64,000 nucleotides of DNA. Source: Chrysoperla carnea (lineage: Eukaryota; Arthropoda; Insecta; Neuroptera; Chrysopidae). Made by a program: the position numbers and the translations under genes. Each line of letters begins with the position of its first letter. Position 1 is the first letter of the stretch. This document shows positions 37,561 through 50,668 of the stretch, one piece after another. Below the pieces are notes generated by a model. It ran no database searches. It saw only the letters and a program-made list of their open reading frames with translations, and was not told the DNA's origin. The DNA lies in assembly GCF_905475395.1 (NCBI RefSeq), contig NC_058339.1, positions 73,994,520 to 74,058,519 of the forward strand, in the 5' to 3' direction.

Positions 37561-40107
37561 TACCTTGCTATACTTTAATTTTTAAGCAGTCATAAACTTA
37601 CTTTCTTGAATTAAGTATTGAGGTAGTTGAATCAAGAAATACTTCCTTGTTTTATGAACATAGTCCAGTAATTATTTTTAAAACTGTAATGCATAAATCG
37701 TAAGTCCAATATGTCTAATTTAGTTCGAAAATAATTTCTATAGGTACGTTGCCTATAAACACGTAAATAAAAATTTACATTAATGAGTACCTATATTTTT
37801 AAATTTTATAACAGATGTAATCTTTTTCGACTGTTCTATGCAACAGCAATAAATACCCACCTATTTCATGTATTAAAACAACTTTTGTACGATACAAAAA
37901 AGTTTTCTATTTTATAAAATATTAAAATTGGTCTATTTTATAAATATATAAAGCTCTGTTTACACTGCTTACTTATTTATTAAGTATATAAATTATTTCT
38001 TTCTAGTCTTTTAAAAGAAGATTTATACGTATTATTTAGTTCTACAATGTCTTAAAAAATGTAAATAAAAACTTTTATAAGGATATTAGAATCTACAAGA
38101 TAATGTTGTACACTGAGGAGTAATTAATATGGGATAACATTTATCATAATTTCTAATTAGCATGATTTATAATTATTTGATTTCAGATAATTTTCAATTT
38201 ATTAATGGAACATTCTGTATTGGATATTTAATATTACAATTCATACAAGCTATATCTCAAAAACTATTCGTTAATCGATAATTGAACTTGATTTTGAAAA
38301 AAAAAGCAGTTGAAGCAGATGCTGAACGGTTAGAGTAGAGAGTTTTCAATGTTGCAATCACATATATTCTATGCCGCTATTCCATAGTGTAAGCCGTAAC
38401 GATTACATGTTGAAGAGAGCGTCTCCTGGTAAAATAGACGAAGATGATTCTTGGTACATTAGGGTGTGAACTATAGATATTAAATATTTACATTCTAATA
38501 TAGATACGCATTTTTTTCTTTCTTTCGGAATCTTAGAGATTTGGTTCTCACTCCAATCACAGCATGGCATGTGAAACAATTGATCCACTTTTTTAAGTTT
38601 AAAATAAGTCTACAAAAATTGGAAATACTTCTCCACATAGCACAATAGACGAACAATGAAAAATTACAAATAATTATAAGTTTAACAAAATTTCTTAGTA
38701 GAGGAAGGAAAAAATTGAGTGTACAAAACAATTATAGTAGGATATTGTGGTTGTAACAGACACAACTATTGTCGATTATTGTAAACAACTGATCATTAAC
38801 TTAGTACTGTTGCCGTGTATATATTGAAAAACTTTTTGCCAATATTGAAGCGGAACAAAATCCTTAAACAAATATCGATAAAAACGTTTGAATCATGGTA
38901 CATGATGTGTGAACCATGGTACAAAATCATAATTCATCATTGTTCACACCATAGACCACTAATTACAATAAAGAAACACAACTTGATCTATCTTTAACAT
39001 GTGAGCTCCAAAAATTGTCACTCCAAACAAATGATGTCACCACAGTAGATTCAAGATCTTAATTTAAATAGTATAGGCAATGATTGTTACAAAAATTTAT
39101 GTATCACATTACCCGGAAAATAAGTGTCCAAAGTGGAAAAGTGGGGAAACAGCACCGATTTTTATGAAAATTTTTCTAACGTTTTTATTGGACCACAAAG
39201 AACATTCAGCCAACTTAACCTAGCTATAAAAAGGCATAGGGCTCCAGCGGGGGGCATATGTAGTTCAAATTTTGTTCAATTGCTTATTTAAGCTTAGAAT
39301 TGTCATTTAGAACTGATACGTGTTCCCAAAATCGTACCATTTTTGACTCGGAATTCGACTTTTTGGCACAAAAAAACGGAAAACTAAGTATTTATCATCC
39401 AAAGTGTTATCAAGGAGATATTTTTGGTCGCTGATTACGAATCTGATGTCGGATTAATGGATTTTGCCACGTATTCCAAAACCATGCCGTTTTTGGACAA
39501 GAATTTTACCTTACCTTATCTATTGACGTTTCATTTTCCATGTGAATTGCTATACATATTTTCAAATTTTCAGCACAACAGTGATAATGATAAAGTTTTA
39601 CATTTATATGCACACGTATATGAAGCATAAAAGTGCATACCTACTTTTTTTTATATATTTAAATATATGTATCTATCGTGTCGTAAAAAAGTTTCCGCCC
39701 GAGGGACTTAAAATATACCATTTACAATAATAATATACATTACACTGAATTGCATGCATCATACGGTTTTATCTCTTTTTATATTCTGGTTATATGGGTG
39801 TAGAAACCACAAGGATTCAGGATTGTTGAGTGGATAAATGTAATAAATATATATATTTCATCACTTTAAGTATTGAAGGAAAAATCTTAAAAGGACATTT
39901 AAAATTATTGCGATATAAATTTAAATATTAAATTTTATTGCTTATATACTTTCCATTTTGGTTTAATTTAATCTGACCTACTTTTATTTTAAGGCTCATA
40001 TAGTTAAGATTTTTCGTACAGAAGTCAGAAAATTCTGGGTAAAAATTTATTTTATGCAGTATTTCCTCAGGAATTCGTAAAAATGTTTTGCTTCGATCAG
40101 ACATCAG
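37561..40107. other. Gene-free stretch of about 2.5 kb
   Basis: Only short chance frames. 39100-39500 is less AT-rich but shows no coding pattern I recognise. Confidence 0.4.
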
Positions 40108-41025
40108 CTTCTTTTTTAAAAGTTTTTATTTAACTTGCAATGTATGTATATGTATGTTACGGTGGAGTCTTTGAACTCAAATTTGAAGTAGATATCTTCA
40201 ACCGATTGAGCTGAAATATTGCATGCACATTTAGTTTGGATGACAATGCATGGCAAGGTTGCGCCGTCCTGATTTTTCCATGGCTTCCACCATATTTTTT
40301 TTAAATGCATTTTTTTAGTCTTAAATTAAAAATTTTAATAAAAAATACTTTTTAAGGGACAAGGTTTTATTGTACTAAAAAGTAGAAAATATTTTTATCT
40401 ATAAGTCACTCATACCCGACTATTTGTAAAAGCTTGAGGCGCTTAATATCATGGATGAATCGAAAAGTAATTAGACATGTGGAGTAGATGAGGCGTTCCG
40501 ATTCATTTTTGATATTTGAAATTAACCGCCTCAAGCTTGTGATTTATAGATAAAATTATTTTCTACTTTTTAGTACAATAAAAGCTTGTCCCTTACAAAG
40601 TATTTTTTATTGAATTTTTTTTGTTAAAAACAATTTATAAAAAAGTGAATTTTTTTATTTTGATTTTCGCTTCTAGAGATCGTAGAGTGCTTAAATTAAT
40701 TATTAATTTATTACTATTAATAAAATTAAATTATTATTAATTAATTTTTTCTTAACTCCAAATTTCAATGTACTGTACAAAAAATTAAATTTTATCAATT
40801 ATAATGAAACTGTGAGAAATTATAGTTCTTAAAATGCCTAACAAAATGAACATGGTTAAGAAATTTCTTTTTAAATTAGCGTGGCGGCCATTTTGGAATT
40901 CGCCCTGTAAGGTAAAGATATTGTGATCTATAGAAGATACAGCCTGCTGACAGGCGGACGGATGGACGGACATTGGAATCTAACAGGATTCCGTAAGCTA
41001 TACCCTTCGATTACGGAACCCTAGA
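40108..41025 (+). repeat. Composite interspersed repeat with a long internal hairpin
   Basis: Starts near TTAACTTGCAATGTATGTAT. 40340-40447 and 40530-40618 are inverted copies (GGGACAAG, TACTAAAAAGTAGAAAAT, GCTTGAGGCG). A GGACGGATGGACGGAC tract and a TACGGAACCCTA end follow at 40955-41025. Family not identified. Confidence 0.45.
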
Positions 41026-41267
41026 AATGAAGAAAAATATGAGGTATTTACTTATGCATTTCGAATACCTTTAGATATTTCTATACATATAATGTATGAA
41101 GTTTTCGAGTAGGTACATGTTATTTAGGATTTACCTACTATTTGACTAGCATAAGTGCTTTTACCAAATTTTCTTTTAGAAAATATAGCTATTGATTTTG
41201 TATACCTATGACGATACTCAATAGGAAAATGCATAATTTTGGAATGATTGAATTTTAATCAATCAAT

Positions 41268-41605
41268 ACGGTAGATGCCTGATGTTGATTTTGCCACATT
41301 ACGCATACAAAAATGTAAAACTAGACTTGACACCATGACAAAATTTGAAAGTGGATTTAAAATTGATTAAAAAACGAAGAAGTTAAAAGCACTCAAAGAT
41401 TGTTGTCCATCTCCTTTTAGCAAACCCAAGTTTTAAATGTACTTTATATGTATCTCTATGGTGATATTGGACAATGATGTCACAAACTTATATCTTCCTC
41501 TTTGCTTAGATAGCACTTTAAGGCGTTTATATTTTTCGTACTGTTTGCGTTGATTTTCAAAAACTAACTTCACTTTTCTGCCCGTGCAGAGAGAATTCTT
41601 CACCT
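41268..41605 (+). repeat. Interspersed repeat R4, copy 2
   Basis: Inverted partner of 24085-24400. Family not identified. Confidence 0.55.
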
Positions 41606-42205
41606 GAAGTGATAAACAAAATTTAGTCAACCTAACTATTAGAATAATGATATTTAAAATAGAAATAAAATATTTTTATTTTTGTATAATATATTTGAAA
41701 CAGCTCAGTTATGAGTTCCACTTCTTAGGCACCATGTGCGGTTAATTGAAAATGCTAATTTTAATGTAAAAATTTCTCAGCTAAGGATATAAAAATGAAA
41801 TTTTTTATCTATTGCTATAAATTTTTTGAGAGAAACAGCTCAGTTTTGCATAATTATTGTAGCTGACCTTAATTATAATTAAAACTTACGTAGGTATTTA
41901 ATTTAATATGAATTAAAAATTATCTATTTGTAAATATTATTTATTATTTGAGATAATAAGTATTAATTATCTATCACACAATAGGCAGTTTTAATTACAG
42001 TATTATAACTATCATATTTTCATTATAAACTTGGGGACACTGATAAAAACTTGGTACACTATGATGAATCATTATTATAGGTCCAAAGATCTTTATGTCA
42101 TTCATGAAGAAACATTTCCAATAAATGACGGAAGAAAAATGATTAATTAAAAAAAATTAACACGTACCTAACAAATATAAATAATAGTTTAAAAAAAGTA
42201 AAAAA

Positions 42206-42770
42206 CATGCTCTTGTAACTAGCTGAACTAAAAGGTAGAAAATAATTTCTTTAAATTCAAAGTATCATTTTATCGTCAAAAAGCGTGAGTTGCAAGATTT
42301 CAATTATTGTAAATATTTTATAGACATATATTGGAAAAAGTAAAGTCATTATATAATATCTTAAAAAGCACTCAAATGATTTTTTTGAATTTAAAGAAAT
42401 TATTTTCTACCTTTTAGTTCAGCTTGTTACAAAAGTTTATTATTTTATATAACTATTATTTATTTTGTATTTTTAGTTTTTTAGTTCTTTTAGAATTTTT
42501 GATATTTATCAAAAATTCACTATAAATATGGTGGGAACGCAAATAAATGTATATATTTTCAGATATGGAAATCGTTATTCCTGAAAATCCTTATCAGTAT
42601 AAACAAATAAACTTAATAAATTATTGTATTGTCATCGGTCCTTGATAAGTATGCCAAATTTCGAGTTAATCCGACGTTTTGAAGGGGGTCAAAATCATGT
42701 TCAAAGTTTCCGTTACATTCTAACATACAAACATACTAACATAGGTATGAAGCTTATAAAAGCGTGTTAA
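42206..42770 (+). repeat. Related hairpin repeat with AACATACAAACATAC end
   Basis: 42206-42270 and 42370-42435 are inverted copies (AGCTGAACTAAAAGGTAGAA, AATAATTTCTTTAAATTC), like the hairpin at 40340-40618. It is followed by CGACGTTTTGAAGGGGGTC and ATACAAACATAC (about 42670-42740). Confidence 0.45.
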
Positions 42771-43550
42771 AAATGAAACTTGTAATTAATTAAGAACTAG
42801 AGCAGAATGGGTCTTTGTCCTAAAATTTTGTTAATGCTTCAAAATTCGTTCGTTATCGAGCCAAAACATCGCGTGAAATCAATTTATGGATGACATCAAT
42901 AACTACAAAAATATGAAGGACTTAAATGTACAAATAGAAAGAAAGGAAAATAGCACTTGGTGACATCATAACCTGCAATTGCCATAAAGACTATATATCA
43001 AAAATTTTAATTTTGATTTCAGATCTTTGTCATCTATTCTCGCATATTTTCAAATTTTAACGAAAGATACCTAGATTGAAATCGACATCAGGACAAAGCC
43101 CGCGGGCTGTCAAAATGCTTTAAAATTTGGTGTCTCCAAGTCTATATTAACTTTCATATTTTCTAAATATGATATCATTATTTCATATAGATAAATAAAT
43201 TTTCAGTTTATTTACTTAAGAAATTAATTTATATATTATAGAAATTAATTACCATGCTTTGCTGACGTGACAAATTCTAGATAAAATCAATTAACATTCG
43301 GTATTAAATATCGTTTCGTAGAAAAATTTAAGTCATTAAAAACATGTATTTAATTACTAAATAAACTTTCTACTTGTATGCATTAATTTAGAGTGTTAAT
43401 TATATAGAAAGCACTTAAGAAACGTGAATATGTTTCTCAATCAAATTTTCAAACGAAAATTAACCGGTGATAACAAAGATACTCATAAGCAAATAAGACA
43501 TTTTACTGCAATTCTGCAACAAAGTTATATCTTAAATATCGTTTACAAAC
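42771..43550. other. Gene-free stretch
   Basis: Nothing recognised apart from a weak inverted pair around GTCTTTGTCCT (42811) and AGGACAAAGCCC (43091). Confidence 0.35.
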
Positions 43551-44123
43551 AAGTGAAAACAAACAATTGACTGAGTTAATTGTTGAAATACCATGTATAG
43601 ACAGTGTTGATGAAGCAATCGTTTGTTTTTTGACGTCAATAAAAAAATATATCCACTTTTAAATAGCTACACACACACTGATATTCCCATATTAATGCAT
43701 ACTATAAAATTTGCACCTAATAAGCGCCCTCGTGGGTAAATGTTTGCAAAAAAATGTTTCAAACAAAAGTTGTTTATTTTTTTATAAAGAACATTTTTTA
43801 CATTTAAACTTTTGTTCTATCTCTAACGGTTTACAAGATGGGTCCTATGGACCAAGACCCAATTGACCCATATTGCTCATTTACGAACTTAACCTCAGTT
43901 TTTAGGTCCTGAGTACGCTATAAAAATTTCATCTTGATATCTCTTTTCGTTTTTGAGTTATCGTGTCCACAGACGGACGGACAACCGGAAATGGACTAAT
44001 TAGGTGATTCTATGAACACCTATACCAAAATTTTTTTCGTAGCATGAATATTTTTAGGCGTTACAAACTTTGGACTAAACTTAATATACTATGCATATTT
44101 CATATATACATGGTATAAAAATG
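43551..44123 (+). repeat. Interspersed repeat R1 (subtype alpha), full length
   Basis: Starts AAGTGAAAACAAACAATTGA and ends TATACATGGTATAAAAATG. Subterminal ATACCATGTATA (start) and TATACATGGTAT (end) are inverted copies of each other. Includes GACGGACGGACAACCGGAAA. Confidence 0.7.
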
Positions 44124-44228
44124 CCATAAAACAATTAACAGAGCCTATAAATTTTGTATTACAGAGGAGTTTTATAATCAAAAAAGTTTTTTAATTTTTT
44201 TACACAAATATGTTAAATACAGTATAAA

Positions 44229-44890
44229 AAGTGAAAACAAACCATTGAGTGAGTTAATTGTTGAAATACCTTGTATAGAAAGTCAATGTTTGCATAATTT
44301 TTTATCGATTAGAAGAGATATACAAACCAACAAAATTTATTTTCAAATTATTTTTCAGTTTTCGAAATTTTCGAAAATATTTTCTATAATTGTTTTGATT
44401 TTTCGGAAATGTTTTACACGACCACTAGTTGAAGCCACATGCAAATTTTCAACTCAGTTTTGTAGAAAATGGATAACAAAGTTTTGTCCTAATTTGCTCC
44501 CCCACGAGTAAGCATGGATGTTTTCAAAAAAAAGCTTCAAACAAAAGTTGTTTATTTTTTTATAATAAACATTTTTTACATTGAAACTTTTGTTCTATCT
44601 CTAACGGTTTAAAAGAGACCTAGTTGACCTATGTTGCTAATTTACGAACACGAACTCGACCTCTTTTTTTACGTCCTAAGCATGCTATAAAAATTTCAGC
44701 TTGATATATTTATTCCTTTTTGAGTTATCGCGCCCACAGACGGACAAACAACCGAAAATGGACTAATTGGGTGATTTTATGAACCTATATTAAAATTTTT
44801 TTCGTAGCTTCAATATTTTCAAGTGTTACAAATTTGGGACTAAACTTAGTATACCTTGATATATATTTCAAATATTACAGGTATAAAAAT
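44229..44890 (+). repeat. Interspersed repeat R1 (subtype beta), full length, tandem to the previous copy
   Basis: Same orientation as 43551-44123 and about 105 bp after it. Longer because the beta insert (about 44310-44500) replaces the alpha CA/GT-rich part. Confidence 0.7.
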
Positions 44891-46356
44891 GTCCAAAAAT
44901 TATCAAAGTTGCACAATTTTTTAGCAATTTTTTTTCGAAGCTGCTTTTGTAAACATTAGTTTTACAGAAATATTAGTTTTTCAAAAAATGAACATGTTAA
45001 TTATCAATTAATTGATTTATAACTTTATTACTTTACTATCAAAATTTCTGATTTATTAATATTAATTGAAAAACTTCAATTTATTTTTTTCGTCCTCTCA
45101 CACAAATGAAGGTTTTTCAATTTTTCACAAATAAAGGTTTTTCAATGTGTTGGACCAATTCAAAGGTCAAATTCGAATCCAGCAAGTCTAAATCTAAAAG
45201 AATTGATATTTCGCATGAAAGACTTTTTTATCGAATACCAGATTTAAATGAATTTAATTATTCCCTTGATCAGAATGTTCTTGACTTAAAAGTCACATAC
45301 AAGTGCGGCTTGTCTTTTTTTACTAAATATGTGAAAGCCTACGAAGTTTATTTCAAATATTTTAAAATTAAAGTTAGACGAAGATTGTTTAATAAAATTT
45401 TTCATTGCATTTTTGCCCCCATCTTATTAAAAGTACTCTAAAAACAAAAGTAGTTACAGCTATATAAAAAAGGTTTACGTAGCTCTCAGCTATAAAATAT
45501 TTTCACATACAAATTAATATGATGTTGTATAAAAGAATGAGATTATGTAGACTTAGTATACGTAGAAGACTTGCGAAGCGCTACGAACACATAATATGAC
45601 AAAAAACTTCTATACCTATAAAAATAAAATTATGAACGAATAGTAGATAGGTACCCTTAAAGCAGAAGGTAAGTATGGAGGTAAATAGGGCAGCTTTGAT
45701 AGCAGATACCCCACGTAGCGTCAATAAAATAAAACAACACTAGGTGAAATCTTCGAAAACTTTGGAATACTTTAATGTTTAACATAAAGATGCATTAATA
45801 GATTGCATAGATTGCAAGTTTGGTGCAATCTATATTTCTAAATATATTCATAACCAAATATATTTATCAACAACTATTCTATAAATATAAAAAATAAATA
45901 AGAATTCGTAACACATTAGCTGCGTTAGCTAAACGAATTCCCTCAGCGATTGAAAAAAATAACACAATTTTCTCAATATCGAATATTGCATTTATTTTTC
46001 AAAAATTCTTATTTCGAAAACTAAGCGTCTAGAGAAAAAATCACAACAGTACTTTCTTGCTTAAAACTGATCAAAAAATACAAAAATATTTTTTATTTTT
46101 CAAAAACCTCCCTTGTTTATCTGTCGCTGTCTGATATATCAGTCAAATCGGCTAATTTAAGGAATGAATGCATCCCATGCCTTGAATTTTACATAACAAT
46201 TAAAATTATTATCCAATTTTAGTGAAATAAATTGTGTTTTTTAACCATAATTTGTTTTAGTCGAAAATTCGAATTTCATATTTTAAACTTTAATTTATTT
46301 TAGTCGCTGACCAAGGATATCCAAATGATTCATAGTGTACACTGTAAAGGAAAAAC
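44891..46356. other. Spacer with one 111-codon open frame
   Basis: An ATG-started frame at 45106-45441 has no recognisable motif and sits between repeat copies; I do not call it a gene. The rest is AT-rich. Confidence 0.35.
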
Positions 46357-46932
46357 AAGTGAAAACAAACAATTGACAGAGTTAACTGTTGAAATACCAT
46401 GTATAGACAGTGTTGATTACTCTGTCACATCACACATACATACATGTCACACATGTTTAACTGATATTCCCATATGGTACGTAAACTATACAATTTGCGC
46501 CTAATTTGCACTCTCAGGGGTAAACAGTGATGTTTACGAAAAAATGTTTCAAAAAAAAGTTGTTTATTTATTTATAAGGAACATTTTTTACATTTAAATT
46601 TTTGAAAAAAATCTCTAACGGTTTACAAGATGGGTCCTACGAACTCAAGACCCAATTGACCTATGTTGCTCATTTACGAACTTGACCTCACTTTTTACGT
46701 CCTAAGCACGCTATAAAAATTTCTGCTTGATATCTCTTTTCGTTTTAGAGTAATCGTGATGACAGACGGACAGACGACAGACAGACAGACAGACAGACAA
46801 CCGGAAATGGACTAATTAGGTGATTTTATGAACACCTATACCAAAATTTTGTTCGTGGCATCAATATTTTTAAGCGTTACAAACTTTGTACTAAACTTAA
46901 TATACTATGTATATTTCATATATAATTAGAGT
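46357..46932 (+). repeat. Interspersed repeat R1 (subtype alpha), full length
   Basis: Starts AAGTGAAAACAAACAATTGA; holds an expanded GACA/GACAGACG tract (about 46762-46798) and the shared AAATGGACTAATTAGGTGAT block. Confidence 0.7.
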
Positions 46933-47356
46933 AGACAGTAGTTGATACTGATTTTATGAACAAAAAAATTGCTCAGTTTATTTCCTGCCAAAAATAAAAT
47001 TACAACAAGGTATGTGTACCCTCAAGCAGAAGGTGGGAGGAAGGTATCTTTTGCATTTATTTTCATACAAAAGAATTAAATTGTTCAGGTTCAAATGGTT
47101 TGTATGACGATGATGATGCAGATGTATGAGTAAGAGATACATTTGAGATAAATTACTTACATTGTCATTGTAGGTATCTAGGTACCTTTGACGCAGTTTA
47201 TTTTCAAAGTAGATAATGGATTAAAATTTTCCTTATTTTATGTCAGGGATCTATATAATTGTTCCTAAATAAATGTTAAATTCTTCGACCGGATAATAAC
47301 GGATTCAATTTTAACAAAACCTGTCTTTATAAAGTACATTTTTAAACATATCCAAA

Positions 47357-47408
47357 GGAATCATTAATTTTTTGTGTGTTTTAGACCTCAAACAAAAAGA
47401 AAAAATAA

Positions 47409-47448
<40 letters not shown>

Positions 47449-47850
47449 CATCGAGAAAACGACAATAAACGCCGCATTTAAACTGCGATATTTAAAAAAA
47501 GAAAAACTGAGAGAATTAATCTAACTAATTTTTTTTCATAACTTGATGAATAACTATAATTTCTCGCTTGTTTATCTGTTGAAAATCTAAAGTTTAAGAC
47601 TAAGAACTATGTCCAAAAAATCATTCATTTTTTGTGTATTTTAACCCTCAAAAAAAAAAAAAAATAATAATAATAATATATATATATATAGTTACCATAG
47701 AGAAAGTGACAAAGGGCACCGCATCCGAACTACGATTTTTTTTGAAAAAAATGAGAGAATTAGCCGAACTAATTTTAGGAAACGGCCATTGTTTGTTATC
47801 TGTTAAGTTGTTTATTTATCTGTTAAGAATATTATGTTTAAAATTTTTAA
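47357..47850 (+). repeat. Tandem duplication of about 250 bp with AAT and TA microsatellites
   Basis: Units 47357-47600 and 47610-47850 share AATCATT(A/C)ATTTTTTGTGT, CCTCAAA, an AAT run, GAGAATTA and CTAATTTT. The first has (AAT)n at about 47411-47452, the second (TA)n near 47678. Confidence 0.55.
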
Positions 47851-48181
47851 TTGGGCTTTTTTTAAGTTGCTATTCCTTTAAGTTGTCAGTATATATCTGA
47901 ATCGATTATAATATTTTTCATCCTCAAACTACGCGGAAAATTTGTTTTAAATATCGATTTTTCCGCAGATGCAAAAGATTCAAAAAATTGTAGAAAAAAA
48001 GTGGAAAATCGTAGATTTTCCGAAATCTTCCTTTTTTCTCTGCTAAAATGAACATTTTTACTCTACAGATAAAAAGCAAAAAATTGGCAAAGGTGGCATT
48101 GCTGTACCCAAAACTTCACCTTGTAAATTCCACCTAACTTGATTTAGTTCACAGGTGAAAATTCTCTATTCAATTTTAATA

Positions 48182-49193
48182 CAGTAACCTTGTCATTTGA
48201 AAGTAGGGGGTAGTCTGCATTAAATCCGGTAGTTCCGATTTTTTGCAGACTTGCTTATGATGTTGGTCTAATGAATAATCCAAGTTTGTGACCTCGATCG
48301 CTGAACGCAACTTTGTCAAAAATCGAAAAATTCGTGAAAATTTTAGATTTTGGCGATTAAAACCCTAAAGGACTAGTTTTTTATGCAATTTTTCAGAACG
48401 TTTTTAAAGTAGACTAAATTTTCTATAATATTCGACGAGAATGGACTCTGTAGACCAAATACTTTCCGAGATAAAGCATTTCAAAATTTATCGACGTAAC
48501 TTTATACATCAGAGCTTACGTCAAGTCCGGTAGTTCTGATTTTTAGCAGATTTATATATGATGTTATCCCAATGAATAATCCAAGTTTGTGACCTCGAAC
48601 GTAACTTTGACTAGAATTGTCTCTGTGGACTCAATAGTTTCCGAGATCAATCCTTTCAAAATTTATCATTTTTTCAAACTTCGCAGTTTTTGCAATATTA
48701 TGTCGTTTTGAAATAATTTTGACCCAGAGCAACACAGCTAGCACACTCCGTCAGTGGCAAGTTTAACTACCTCTAGCTAGATTAGTTCGAATGATGTCTG
48801 AATTAGAATAAATGATGAATTTTGAATAGCTGTTCCTCGGAAACTATTGGGCCTAAAGAGACAATATTTGACTCATATTGTAGCAAAAGTCTATATCAAA
48901 AACAACTTGAAAAAGTACTTCTCGGAAAGTATTGAGTCTGCAGAATTCATTCTGATCTCATATTGTAGCAAATTTAGCCTATTTTAAAAACGTTCTAAAA
49001 AGGCTCCATCAATCTAGTACTTTAGAGTTATAATCGCTAAAGTACAAAATTTTCACGGATTTCTCGATTTTTGACAAAGTTGTGTTCGATGCTCTAGGTC
49101 ACAAACTTGGATTTTTCCTTGGAATAACATCATAAACAAGTCTGCGAAAAATCAGAACTACTTTGATCCAGACTGTAATGTATAAAGTTACTG
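48182..49193. mobile_element. Tc1/mariner-type foldback element with about 290-bp inverted arms
   Basis: Begins CAGTAACC and ends GTTACTG, with TA on both outer sides, as for Tc1/mariner insertions. The arms (about 48205-48500 and 48910-49190) align inverted: CGCAGACTTG-like, ATCCAAGTTTGTGACCT, CAACTTTGTCAAAAATCGA, GTGAAAATTTT, GAACGTTTTTAAA. A third, direct copy of the arm start lies at about 48500-48630. No frame. Confidence 0.65.
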
Positions 49194-49299
49194 TAATATT
49201 TAGAATAGAATGTGATGGCATAGTGGTGACTATTGCTTAAATTATTCATTCTAATTGAATGCTACAAAGTAATTCATGCATCCAGATTTATATATATAT

Positions 49300-49817
49300 A
49301 AAGGGTGTCACAAAAATTAGATTTGAATTTTTGTCCATTAGCGTGGTAAAGTGTTGACAATGAAAAAGCAAAGACAGTCCAGCATCCAGCTGGCTGTTCA
49401 GGATTTTTTTAAATTGAAGACTCGACGAAAAAAGAACGCGTTTTCACTGTTGGACAAGGTTTTGAAAATAATAAAATTTAACCAGCTACTGCTGGCGATT
49501 TTCGTATAAACTATCGTTGAAAAAGGGATTTAGCAAATGAAATTTGAAAAGAGAAATTTAAAAAAATTAAGAGAGTTTAGATCATGTTAGACCGTCCAAA
49601 TCATGGAGCTATACATTATTGAATTTTTTTCCATGGAGTTGCTTGAGGTCTCAGGTTTCTGACAACAATTCATGTGCTGTCAAGATCTTGAAATTTTACT
49701 TGATATGGTATAAATGTATCCGTATATAACCCTACACTGCAAACTTGAAATGAATTATGCAAAAATTTATTTTTTATTATCAAAACTACTCTTACTTTAA
49801 TTTTGGGCCACTCTTTA
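49300..49817 (+). mobile_element. Decayed mariner-like element
   Basis: Ends AAGGGTGTCACAAAAATTA and, inverted, AAAGAGTGGCCCAAAATTA, with TA on both sides. Near 49595-49670 the plus strand encodes LLNFFPWSCLRSQVSDN, which lines up with the transposase segment DFFLWG(Y/C)LKS(K/R)V of mariner/IS630 enzymes. The rest is too decayed to place. Confidence 0.5.
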
Positions 49818-50668
49818 TGTATTTATTAAAGTTGACATTACCAAATAAATAAAGTCACAATAAGCATTATAAAGTACGTTTTAAGTAAATATTTATAAAA
49901 CTATTATTAATTAATTGTTTTACTAAAAATTTGCAATGCCTAAAGCCGGTTTAAATTACACAATAAAATATATTCTATAGGGAAATGCATTAATGTACGA
50001 AAAAATTGGGGAATCGTTCTTCGGTAATAACGTAATAACTATTACCTTCTGAACTAAGCCTCTGCCGATAACGATGCAGAATTTTTTCGTTAACTGCAGG
50101 TTAACACCACCTACATTCCTGTTTTTCGCGGAAACTTTCATTTTCCGCATTTGCGACTTAAGCATAATTTTTTATTAAACTATACTCCAAATTTAACTTA
50201 TTTTGAAAATTCTTTCGATAATTTTTAAAATTAATACTCCGTTTCACAGTTCCGGCACGATCCAATAAGATTTTATTACGACCCAAATAAAATGCGTCTA
50301 TAATACAAAAATTGCTTAAATTTTTCTTGCACAAATATTCTAGCGCACGAAAAAATTCAGCTTTTTGATTCGGCTTTCAGATGTGGCTGAGAGCCACATC
50401 TTGATTATCCGTGATGTGGATCACGGATAATCGTGGCCAATTACTAACACGAGCAGCCTTTACTTCTACATAGATGTCGAACCTTTGTGACTTGATTTTA
50501 CGTATCAAGTTTTATTTTTAGTTTATAAAATAACTTTATCTGTGGAAAATCGGGGCAAATAGTGATTTTAAACGGAATGAGCAAATTGAGAACATTGTGA
50601 TAGTCCGTAGCTGAATGAAAATCAGTTTTTCAAATTTAATACCTCGTTACAAAATAAACAATTAATTG
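49818..50668. other. Spacer before gene 4
   Basis: A short palindrome-like pair at about 50384-50432 (GATGTGGCTGAGAGCCACATC; ATCCGTGATG..CACGGATAAT). Otherwise nothing recognised. Confidence 0.4.

Noticed and set aside
45106-45441. 111-codon ATG-started frame
   Set aside because: Low-complexity, Lys/Phe-rich translation without recognisable motif; lies between repeats in AT-rich DNA.
47411-47452. Regulatory or CRISPR-like array
   Set aside because: Simple AAT microsatellite without spacers.
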